A stretch of 59,460 nucleotides of DNA from a virus, in the IMG/VR virus record IMGVR_UViG_3300022818_000179, positions 1-59,460 of that record. One strand, given 5' to 3'. Of this stretch, positions 15,682 to 22,289 are shown piece after piece. The position numbers were made by a program, and so were the translations under genes. Position 1 is the first letter of the stretch. Each line of letters opens with the position of its first letter. The notes under the pieces are model-generated. The model saw only the letters and a program-made list of their open reading frames with translations. It made no database searches and was not told the DNA's origin.

Positions 15682-16485
15682 ATGAAAGAGCTTGAACCTT
15701 GTGATAAAAATCACGAATTTCATCCGATTAATGCTCTAATTGCACAAAGACTAGCCGAGTGGGAAAATCCATGGGGCTCAATAGACTTTTACAAGAGAGC
15801 ATTAGAAGAAAGAGAAATGAAAATAATTAAAGAATTAGGACGCTCCCCGTTGGCAACAGAATTTGGAGATTATACATATATTGTCTTTGGGGATTTAACA
15901 AACGGAAGCCATCACGAGATGCTTATTTTTGGAAAACCTGAAAATATTAAGGACAATATGCTTGTACGAGTTCATTCATCTTGCCGAACAAACGAAGTTT
16001 ATCACGCCATAAATTGTGAATGCAGAAAAGAAATTGAACAATCAATGAGATTAATCCAAGAAGAAGAAGCAGGAGCAATTATTTACATGGAGCAAGAAGG
16101 AAGAGGAACAGGAATTGCGGGAAAATTGGCACAACTCAATGGAATGTTTGGATGGGTTGATGGTCACATTGAGCAAAAGGTTGATGATAAGGGCGAGAGA
16201 ATAGATACAGACAGGGCATACAAAGATGCGGGTTACCCTTCAGAATGTCGAGATTTTACTGCTTCTGGCCAAATGCTTCAACAATTTGGGATAACAAGCG
16301 TTAGATTAATAACAAATAATCCAATAAAAATCTCTGGAGTAGAAAAAGCAGGAATAAAAGTAACACCGACAGAAATTCATATAACGCCAGATAACGAGAT
16401 TATAGCCTCAGATTTAAAATCAAAGGCTAAAAATCTCGGTCATCATATTGAAGATAAACACTGCGTTGTTGGAGGAATCACTTAG
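15682..16485 (+). CDS. GTP cyclohydrolase II-like enzyme
   Basis: A 267-residue protein. Cys101, Cys112 and Cys114 in RVHSSC...NCEC match the spacing of the three zinc cysteines in bacterial RibA. MEQEGRGTGIAGKL is the substrate region, RDFTASGQMLQQFG and VRLITNNPIK are also RibA-like. RibA opens the GTP imidazole ring, the first step of riboflavin synthesis. It has an N-terminal extension of about 60 residues and a C-terminal HHIEDKHC tail relative to standard RibA. No other riboflavin gene is present, so it may instead make a modified purine or signalling nucleotide. The zinc and catalytic residues look intact. It has a good AGGAGG ribosome site. Confidence 0.88.
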   Translation: MKELEPCDKNHEFHPINALIAQRLAEWENPWGSIDFYKRALEEREMKIIKELGRSPLATEFGDYTYIVFGDLTNGSHHEMLIFGKPENIKDNMLVRVHSSCRTNEVYHAINCECRKEIEQSMRLIQEEEAGAIIYMEQEGRGTGIAGKLAQLNGMFGWVDGHIEQKVDDKGERIDTDRAYKDAGYPSECRDFTASGQMLQQFGITSVRLITNNPIKISGVEKAGIKVTPTEIHITPDNEIIASDLKSKAKNLGHHIEDKHCVVGGIT

Positions 16486-16630
16486 ACAAGAATTTCCTGA
16501 TGGTCTGTGGCGACAAGCGACACTTGATGATCCTATGGAAGAAGTTAGTGATGAGATTATTACTTTTATTAAAAAAATAATAGAGACACAAGAAGATTAT
16601 TTAAAAATATATGAAAACAGCCGAATCTAA
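16448..16630 (+). CDS. Hypothetical protein, up to 60 aa
   Basis: A short frame with a TTG start inside the end of the cyclohydrolase gene; it may really begin later. The C-terminal part is acidic and helical (VSDEIITFIKKIIETQEDYL). It joins the next gene with a 20-base overlap. Coding potential is plausible from context but weak. Confidence 0.4.
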   Translation: MKINTALLEESLRQEFPDGLWRQATLDDPMEEVSDEIITFIKKIIETQEDYLKIYENSRI

Positions 16631-16865
16631 ATATTGTGCTCATTGTGGAAAAAAATTAATAAAAACCTTAGTTAGTGCCAAAGAATGTTTTACTATCTGG
16701 GGTTCTTCTTTTACTGAATACAATGTAGAAACAGGAAAAAAACAGTACGTTTATAAATATGCTTGCCCTGAATTTAAAGAAGGATTGCTCAGAACTTTTT
16801 TCTGTGAATCTAAACATTCTTATTTTTTCGACTTAACAATAAGAACATTTAAACATAATAAATAA
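16611..16865 (+). CDS. Zinc-ribbon protein, 84 aa
   Basis: Begins MKTAESKYCAHCGKKLIKTL, a classic zinc-ribbon start, with further cysteines near residues 51 and 64 (YACPEF, FFCESKHS) that could finish the site. The remainder has aromatic beta strands. It is one of several ribbon proteins between the packaging block and the glycan island, unknown function. Confidence 0.6.
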   Translation: MKTAESKYCAHCGKKLIKTLVSAKECFTIWGSSFTEYNVETGKKQYVYKYACPEFKEGLLRTFFCESKHSYFFDLTIRTFKHNK

Positions 16866-16867
16866 AT

Positions 16868-17107
16868 ATGAAAATCTATCACGAATATAATGGTGACTAC
16901 CATGAAATAATTTTCACTAATAAAGATTTTATTTTTGAAAATGGTACTCGTAGTGAACAAATCCCTGGTACATTTAGATCAACAGGTCAGTTCGGAAGCA
17001 TTGAGTATACTGAAAAATGGGATTATAAAGATTTCCCAAAAATTAATAGTTATGTTATTTGCTTAATTTGTAAAGCAAAAGTTTTAATTAACTCTTGCGA
17101 TAAATAA
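16868..17107 (+). CDS. Hypothetical protein with a C-terminal Cys pair, 79 aa
   Basis: Starts MKIYHEYNGDYHEIIFTNKD and ends with CLICKAKVLINSCDK, so there are three cysteines, two of them as C-x2-C. The N-terminal half has beta strands rich in aromatic residues. No family recognised. It precedes the first glycosyltransferase of the island by one base. Confidence 0.55.
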   Translation: MKIYHEYNGDYHEIIFTNKDFIFENGTRSEQIPGTFRSTGQFGSIEYTEKWDYKDFPKINSYVICLICKAKVLINSCDK

Positions 17108-17108
17108 T

Positions 17109-18308
17109 ATGAAAATTTTAATTTACGGAGACTATTACAAATGGAAAAGTGGCTTCGGAAGAGAAATAAGAGATATTTTGCCATACCTAAAAGTTGGCAA
17201 CGAAGTAAGACAAGTTGCTCTTGGATACAATGGATTTCCAATTGACCAAGAAATGATAGTTTACCACACAAAAACTCCCGAAGTTAAAGATTACTACGCT
17301 CAAGAAGTTCTTCATTATGCCATAGACGATTTTAAACCAGATATTGTTTTGACCGTAGGCGACTTCTTCAGTTTGCCAAAAATTTCATTCACCTTAGCTC
17401 ACCCTGGAACTTTTAAATGGGTTCACTGGGGGACTTTGGATAGTGAGCCGCTTGATTTTTATTCAAGAGAATCTTTAAGATGGATGCACTACTGCCTACC
17501 TCAATCTGAATTTGCCAAAGGAGAAATATTAAAAGTCAACAAGGATATTCCAATGGAGGTCTTATATCCATCAGTCGATCCTAAAGTTTTCTATAAACTG
17601 GATAAATCAAAAGAAGAATTAAAAAAAGAATTTAAACTTGAAGGTTTAGATGTTTATATTTGTAACTCCAGAGGCCAACAAAGAAAAAATGTCCCAGTTC
17701 TTCTTGAGTCATTTAAAATGCTTGTAAAAGAGAGACCAAAATCGGTTCTAATTCTGTCTTCTGGCATCACCAATACAAAAACAGATAGCGGAGGAGTCGA
17801 CGGCTATGATCTTGACCGCTTCGTGACAGAATTTGGCTTAAATGATAATGTTTTATTGCCAAGAACAACAGACCACGGACCAGTTCCAGACGATGTATTA
17901 AATATCCAATATAATCTGGCGGACATTAATCTTCTGCCGTCATGGGGAGAAGGATTTGGACTATCAATAATTGAGGCTGGAATTTGTCATGTACCTACAA
18001 TTGGGACAAACTGTTCCGCAATCGAAGAATTAATCACTGGCGGGACAGAACACGAATATAGAGGTTGGCTTGTTTCCGAAAGTGCTCATTGTTACAATAA
18101 TGACGGTTCCAAATATTCGCTCGTTAATCCAAAAAGATTATATGAAATAATGAAACAGGCAATAGAAAGTCCAGATTTAATCAAAGAGTCTGGAGAAAAT
18201 GCCTACAAATTTGCCAAAGAATTAACACCCGAATCTCGTAGTAATAAATTATTGGAACTTTTTCAGCGATTGCTTAAAGAGAAATCTGAACCACTCGCTA
18301 GAAAGTAA
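17109..18308 (+). CDS. Glycosyltransferase, GT4-like
   Basis: A 399-residue GT-B glycosyltransferase. It begins MKILIYGDYYKWKSGFGREI, where the GFGRE turn substitutes for the usual Gly-rich N-terminal loop. In the C-terminal domain it has VLILSSG, the LPSWGEGFGLSIIEAGICHV block (the GT4 E-x7-E-like nucleotide-sugar site) and a final helix NKLLELFQRLL. GT4 enzymes move sugars from nucleotide donors with retention of the anomeric configuration. Acceptor and sugar cannot be told. It opens the glycan island and is followed by two small genes and a GT2 with an intein. Confidence 0.85.
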   Translation: MKILIYGDYYKWKSGFGREIRDILPYLKVGNEVRQVALGYNGFPIDQEMIVYHTKTPEVKDYYAQEVLHYAIDDFKPDIVLTVGDFFSLPKISFTLAHPGTFKWVHWGTLDSEPLDFYSRESLRWMHYCLPQSEFAKGEILKVNKDIPMEVLYPSVDPKVFYKLDKSKEELKKEFKLEGLDVYICNSRGQQRKNVPVLLESFKMLVKERPKSVLILSSGITNTKTDSGGVDGYDLDRFVTEFGLNDNVLLPRTTDHGPVPDDVLNIQYNLADINLLPSWGEGFGLSIIEAGICHVPTIGTNCSAIEELITGGTEHEYRGWLVSESAHCYNNDGSKYSLVNPKRLYEIMKQAIESPDLIKESGENAYKFAKELTPESRSNKLLELFQRLLKEKSEPLARK

Positions 18309-18313
18309 AAAAA

Positions 18314-18502
18314 ATGGGTAAACATTACCTAAAGGTTCCAGCTGGAAAAAATGGGGACAGAAATTATCCCAAAGATTCAAAGTTGGATACCAGGTCAGAA
18401 AGACAATTTCATGTTCTTGGCATCAGGCTCAGCGACATTGAGTCCAGACTCGACGATCTGGAAAAATGTGCGGAAATGATGAAAAAGAAATTTAAAATAT
18501 GA
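18314..18502 (+). CDS. Small hypothetical protein, 62 aa
   Basis: Basic N-terminal part (MGKHYLKVPAGKNGDRNYPK) and a helical heptad-like C-terminal half (HVLGIRLSDIESRLDDLEKC) that could form a short coiled coil. Its stop overlaps the next start by four bases. No known family. Confidence 0.5.
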   Translation: MGKHYLKVPAGKNGDRNYPKDSKLDTRSERQFHVLGIRLSDIESRLDDLEKCAEMMKKKFKI

Positions 18503-18831
18503 AAAACGAAAGAAGATTCTGTGGTTTCATTGTTAGTACAGAAATAATAGGATCAATGTTTATGAATGACAGCGACGTTCATATAAAAAGCAATATTCCA
18601 CATGGTTCAAAAATACTACGAGTGCAATATGACATTATGTATGATGGTTTTCTATTCATCGTAGAAAACAAAAAATTTCCCATTGCCAAAGAGGGAGATC
18701 CAATAACAATTCTTCCCTCGCCTTTAGCAATTAATATTGAGCACAGTATTAATTATGGGGAGAGTATAAAAACATTTTTTAAGAAAATCTATGAAAGATT
18801 TGGTAAGCATAATAATTCCAAGCTGGAATAA
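18499..18831 (+). CDS. Hypothetical protein, 110 aa
   Basis: A mixed alpha/beta protein with strands such as DVHIKSNIPHG and KILRVQYDIMYDGFLFIVEN, looking like a small ligand-binding or fold-only domain. No cysteines in pairs. It overlaps the following glycosyltransferase by 41 bases. I do not recognise the family. Confidence 0.5.
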   Translation: MKNERRFCGFIVSTEIIGSMFMNDSDVHIKSNIPHGSKILRVQYDIMYDGFLFIVENKKFPIAKEGDPITILPSPLAINIEHSINYGESIKTFFKKIYERFGKHNNSKLE

Positions 18832-20377
18832 GGTAGAGTTTTTGAGCCAATGTGTTAAATCCGTTGTTAATCACACAGATTGGCCATTCGAGATGATTAT
18901 TGTTGATAATAAATCAACAGACGGGTCTTATGAATGGCTCCTGGCTTGCGGATTAAAATTTGACGGCAGGTGTATAAAAAACAGCGAAAATAAAGGATTT
19001 GCAATTGCCAATAATCAGGGGGTAAGCATTGCCAAGGGTAATTTTCTATTGTTTCTTAATAACGATACGATCGTCACCGATGGCTGGTTAACAAACATGA
19101 TGAATGTTTTTAGCGAAGAACAAGCCGTTGGAGCAGTTGGATGTTTAGACCCGAAAGTTAATTTAATTACTGAAAATGGTAAAAAACCAATAAATAAAAT
19201 AAAGGTTGGAGACTATGTATTAACTCATAAAAATAGATTTAGAAAAGTAACAAAAATTTTCAAAAGAGATTACAAGGGAAAATGGACAAAATTAAAATTA
19301 ATTAATGATAAAGCAAAATCCATAATGGCAACTGATGAACACCCATTATTAGTATATAGAGATAATAAATTAATATGGGTAAAGATTTCCGAAATAAAAG
19401 AAACGGATAAATTAATGGTTAAATCATCTAAATGTGAAGTATGCGGAAATATAATTACTTCATGGATGAGACTTTGTAGAAATTGTAATCCAGCAGAATT
19501 AGAAGAAACGAAAAAGAAGTTAAAAGAATATGGGTTAACACAAAGAAAACCAAAAAAAGAAAAAGGATTAAATTCACACTTAAAACATTTTATTGAAGAT
19601 ATAAACCCAGAAATGAAAAAGTGGGAAAAAGATGGATACAAAGTAATACCAATTGCCAGTTACAATAGTTTTCCTGATTTTATTGCTATCAAAAATAACA
19701 AAATAACTGCCGTAGAAGTTGAAAAATCTAGAAATCCAAATTATAAAAAATACGAAGGTCAAAATATTTATGACGATGTAGTCTGGATATTAAAACATAA
19801 AAAAAAGTTAACAGTGGAAACTCCACTTGACGGCTTTATCCCTTGTGAAATTAAAAAAATAGAACATATTGAAACAAAAACTTTTAGGACAAAAAATTAT
19901 ACAACTGTTTATAACTGTGAAGTTGAAGAAGACAATAGTTACGTTGCGGGTAGGGCGGAAGTTATAATGCACAATTGTAAACTAGTTCACCCAGGTAAGG
20001 GGACAATTCAACACGCGGGCGTATACGAGGGGCCCAATAAATTACCAGATCATTCATTTTTCAACAGAGACATGAACTACCAGCCAGCAAACATTAGAAA
20101 ACCAGTATTTGCTGTAACTGGAGCTTGTCTCTTAACACCAAAGGCGTTATTTGAAGAAATAGGAGGATTTGATGATGAATATTTCTGTGGCTGGGAAGAC
20201 ATGGATTACTGTCAAAAAGTAAGACAAAAAGGAATGAATATTTATTACGAACCCAAAGCATTAGTTTATCATTACGAATCACGAACTGAGGGCAGATATA
20301 GCCGAGAAGGAGAAAATTTTTCCCGCTATTTCCAAACTTGGGTTTTAAATGACAAAAGTAGTCAAAAAACACATTAA
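18791..20377 (+). CDS. GT2 glycosyltransferase interrupted by an intein
   Basis: A GT2 (GT-A fold) enzyme: SIIIPSWNKVEFLSQCVKSV at the start, then NNDTIVTDGW (the DxD-like donor-metal motif) and, after the intein, the acceptor region FFNRDMNY and the catalytic GWEDMDYCQKVRQKG. The N-extein ends VGAVG and the C-extein starts CKLVHPGKG, which together make the usual GT2 motif. Spliced length is about 250 residues, normal for a single-domain GT2. GT2 enzymes transfer sugars with inversion. The start overlaps the preceding gene by 41 bases, and the end overlaps the following gene by 29. Confidence 0.92.
   Translation: MKDLVSIIIPSWNKVEFLSQCVKSVVNHTDWPFEMIIVDNKSTDGSYEWLLACGLKFDGRCIKNSENKGFAIANNQGVSIAKGNFLLFLNNDTIVTDGWLTNMMNVFSEEQAVGAVGCLDPKVNLITENGKKPINKIKVGDYVLTHKNRFRKVTKIFKRDYKGKWTKLKLINDKAKSIMATDEHPLLVYRDNKLIWVKISEIKETDKLMVKSSKCEVCGNIITSWMRLCRNCNPAELEETKKKLKEYGLTQRKPKKEKGLNSHLKHFIEDINPEMKKWEKDGYKVIPIASYNSFPDFIAIKNNKITAVEVEKSRNPNYKKYEGQNIYDDVVWILKHKKKLTVETPLDGFIPCEIKKIEHIETKTFRTKNYTTVYNCEVEEDNSYVAGRAEVIMHNCKLVHPGKGTIQHAGVYEGPNKLPDHSFFNRDMNYQPANIRKPVFAVTGACLLTPKALFEEIGGFDDEYFCGWEDMDYCQKVRQKGMNIYYEPKALVYHYESRTEGRYSREGENFSRYFQTWVLNDKSSQKTH
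19142..19975 (+). mobile_element. Intein with zinc-ribbon and PD-(D/E)XK-like domain in a GT2 gene
   Basis: 278 in-frame residues. Splicing Block A is CLDPKVNLITENGKKPINK, Block B includes MATDEHPLLV (T-x2-H) and the end is GRAEVIMHN before Cys+1 of CKLVHP. The terminal His-Asn and Cys+1 are intact. Between the splicing blocks there is no LAGLIDADG. Instead a four-cysteine ribbon (CEVCG and CRNC) is followed by SFPDFIAIKNNKITAVEVEK, which has the acidic D...E-x-E pattern of PD-(D/E)XK-type nucleases, and NIYDDVVWILK. The insertion point is inside a conserved GT2 stretch near the donor pocket. Inteins in glycosyltransferases are uncommon. The nuclease assignment is from motif only. Confidence 0.88.
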
Positions 20378-20651
20378 GAGAGCAATCATCTTTTATGAAG
20401 ATCCTGATACGGGAATGTTGAGACGAGTAGTTTTTGGAGAACCAGAAGGGATGATAGGATTTTTCATGGACAATGCGAGCATTCTCATGGAAAGATTTTC
20501 ATCAATGTTGGGTCATAAAAAATGGAAAAAAGCTAAAACTCCTAAAGAGTTTCTGAAAATTATAAAAGAAACACGGGGAATATATGAAAAAGAAAACTTC
20601 TTGGAGGCGAAAGACAAATCAGAAATGTCGATTACCTACGAAGTTAAATAA
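20349..20651 (+). CDS. Hypothetical protein, 100 aa
   Basis: Starts MTKVVKKHIKRAIIFYEDPD, continues with a mixed alpha/beta segment and an acidic end (LEAKDKSEMSITYEVK). Overlaps the GT2 gene upstream by 29 bases and precedes the small membrane protein by three. It resembles no family I know. Confidence 0.55.
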   Translation: MTKVVKKHIKRAIIFYEDPDTGMLRRVVFGEPEGMIGFFMDNASILMERFSSMLGHKKWKKAKTPKEFLKIIKETRGIYEKENFLEAKDKSEMSITYEVK

Positions 20652-20654
20652 AAT

Positions 20655-20855
20655 ATGTCGGCAAGTTCATCGTCAAGCTCAGGAGGAATAGGATTTTTAG
20701 GTCTCCTAACGGTTTTATTTGTGGGGTTAAAACTAACCCACTATATTGACTGGCCATGGATTTGGGTTTTAGCCCCGATCTGGATTCCCGTCTGCATAAT
20801 CTTATTCGTCCTATTTACTATCTTGATATTAGCCTTAGTTTTAAGAAACAGATGA
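20655..20855 (+). CDS. Small membrane protein with two transmembrane helices
   Basis: 66 residues. A serine-rich start (MSASSSSSSGGIGFLGL) precedes two hydrophobic helices: FLGLLTVLFVGLKL and, after YIDWPWIWVLA, IWIPVCIILFVLFTILIL. This matches a small family often called transmembrane Fragile-X-F-like in phage annotations, whose function is unknown. Two spans and the small size would fit a holin, but nothing adjacent supports that. It overlaps the next start by four bases. Confidence 0.65.
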   Translation: MSASSSSSSGGIGFLGLLTVLFVGLKLTHYIDWPWIWVLAPIWIPVCIILFVLFTILILALVLRNR

Positions 20856-21055
20856 ATAGAAAAAAAGCGTCTATTTTCTATGCTTCGGCAGTAAATTATG
20901 AGACAACGAGAAAACATTTGCTTAAACATCCGCCGAAATGCTTGAATTGTGGAAAAAAGATGAAACCAGTAAAAGATAAAATGGCTAAAACTTACACTGG
21001 ATATTTATGGCATTGTGATTGCATGCCTAAACATCTGGATGCAAGCATAGGATAA
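20852..21055 (+). CDS. Zinc-ribbon protein, 67 aa
   Basis: Start at ATG 20852, four bases inside the membrane-protein gene (a longer frame upstream lies in that gene). CLNCGKKMKPV (first pair) and WHCDCMPK (second pair) make a zinc ribbon. The segment MAKTYTGYLW sits between them, as in topoisomerase-like ribbons. Basic and small, so it probably binds nucleic acid. Unknown role. Confidence 0.65.
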   Translation: MNRKKASIFYASAVNYETTRKHLLKHPPKCLNCGKKMKPVKDKMAKTYTGYLWHCDCMPKHLDASIG

Positions 21056-21283
21056 ATGGAAATAACGAGAAAAATTGTTTGCTGGAAATGTAAAAGAGGC
21101 AATATTACCTTAAAAAAAGTTGGCTCTTGCGACTATATGTGCTCGCGGTGTATATTTGAAGTTGGGGAAAAAGAACCAGACATTGCCAACCAATCCTTTA
21201 TAAAAATAGAGAATAATCCAATGACTACGAAAATAAAATCTGCGGAACCAGAAAATCCGCCAATTAGAAAGGGGGCATGGTAA
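21056..21283 (+). CDS. Zinc-ribbon protein, 75 aa
   Basis: CWKCKRGNIT near residue 9 and a second pair CSRC near residue 30 form a ribbon. It has an acidic-to-polar C-terminal tail (EPENPPIRKGAW). It starts one base after the preceding stop. No function assigned. Confidence 0.6.
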   Translation: MEITRKIVCWKCKRGNITLKKVGSCDYMCSRCIFEVGEKEPDIANQSFIKIENNPMTTKIKSAEPENPPIRKGAW

Positions 21284-21480
21284 ACATGATGAAACAAATT
21301 ATTATCGCCATTTTGCTTACAGAATTTTTAGTATTACTTGTAGGTTTTTTAATGGGATATAGAGTTGGATATGGAAACGCTTTTGAAGACAATATAAGAA
21401 TAGATTGCGAATCCGAATTTGGATTTACACCCTACAAAGAAATTTCTGGAAACTGTCTTAAATACTTTAAATCAAAATAA
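21277..21480 (+). CDS. Single-pass membrane protein, 67 aa
   Basis: One strong N-terminal hydrophobic stretch (IIIAILLTEFLVLLVGFLMG) then a small soluble part with two cysteines (RIDCESEFGF, SGNCLKYFK). It may be a membrane-anchored adaptor with a disulfide. It starts inside the previous gene. No family recognised. Confidence 0.55.
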   Translation: MVNMMKQIIIAILLTEFLVLLVGFLMGYRVGYGNAFEDNIRIDCESEFGFTPYKEISGNCLKYFKSK

Positions 21481-21484
21481 ATTT

Positions 21485-21784
21485 ATGGACATGAAAATAA
21501 CATCACCCGTTCAACTTTTCATTAACGACAGATTTTTCTGTATCGTTAATGAGGTAGAAATTAAGTACAATGCTCCTGAATTTAAAAAGGAACTAATTCC
21601 CGACAATGTGAAATTAGATCCTGGTCAATTCACTGGGACAGTGGTTCATATAAGAAAACCATATACTCAGCCGTCAGAAAAGGCAATTAGAGCAAAAGAA
21701 AAAAATAAAGCTGGCTATGACAAATTTTTTAGCGAGATGGTTAACAGGGTTGATGACCCCGATGCCCATTTCCCAATTGAATAA
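21485..21784 (+). CDS. Hypothetical protein, about 99 aa
   Basis: ATG 21485 chosen because the earlier ATG (21419) is inside the preceding gene. The protein reads MDMKITSPVQLFINDRFFCI, with beta strands and then a Lys-rich helix around REKNKAGYDKFFSEM (approximate). No enzyme motif. It is encoded in a run of small genes inside the glycan island. Family unknown. Confidence 0.5.
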   Translation: MDMKITSPVQLFINDRFFCIVNEVEIKYNAPEFKKELIPDNVKLDPGQFTGTVVHIRKPYTQPSEKAIRAKEKNKAGYDKFFSEMVNRVDDPDAHFPIE

Positions 21785-21785
21785 T

Positions 21786-22289
21786 ATGAAAGAAGAAAAA
21801 TCCGAACCAATTCTTACCTTGAAAGAAAGGATTAAGAAAACCGTAAGTGAATCATGGATAGAAACAGAACCAGAGGGAACTAAGGAAAATTTGGAAAAAA
21901 ACATTTTCTCTTTAATCCAACGCGTTCTCCATCCTGAACAATTTTGTCCGAAATGTGACGAAAGAATGTTTCTGGAACCAGATGGTTTTTCTTGTCCAAA
22001 CTGTGGATTCAAATCGGAAAAATTTGTTCCACCAGTAAATCCTAATAATCCAAACCCTCAAGTAAGAAGACCAACTGGACCAATTCCGCCACAAGTGGCC
22101 CGTCTACTTGAACAAGAAGAAAGACCAACTCAGCCCATTGATCCAACAGTTAAAAATATTAAATATAATAAAAAAAGTCTTGCTGCTGCAATAGGCAAGA
22201 TGCAAAGCGGCAATACTGCCACCACGCAGCAGGACATAGATGTTGTAAAACAGGCAACTGGAAATAACAACATCAACATGATTCCCTAA
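21786..22289 (+). CDS. Zinc-ribbon protein with Pro/Asn linker, 167 aa
   Basis: Start ATG 21786, two bases after the previous stop. An acidic helix (KERIKKTVSESWIE), a ribbon CPKCDERMFLEP then CPNCGFKSEKF, and a Pro/Asn-rich linker (PPVNPNNPNPQVRRPTGPIP) lead to an Ala/Lys helix with KSLAAAIGKMQ. The layout resembles adaptors such as the protein at 13784, including a shared LAAAIG-type helix. Its stop overlaps the start of the 777-residue glycosyltransferase as TAATG. Unknown function. Confidence 0.6.
   Translation: MKEEKSEPILTLKERIKKTVSESWIETEPEGTKENLEKNIFSLIQRVLHPEQFCPKCDERMFLEPDGFSCPNCGFKSEKFVPPVNPNNPNPQVRRPTGPIPPQVARLLEQEERPTQPIDPTVKNIKYNKKSLAAAIGKMQSGNTATTQQDIDVVKQATGNNNINMIP

Noticed and set aside
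20655-20855. Small two-helix membrane protein as a holin
   Set aside because: No endolysin or lysis neighbour; only size and membrane spans support it.
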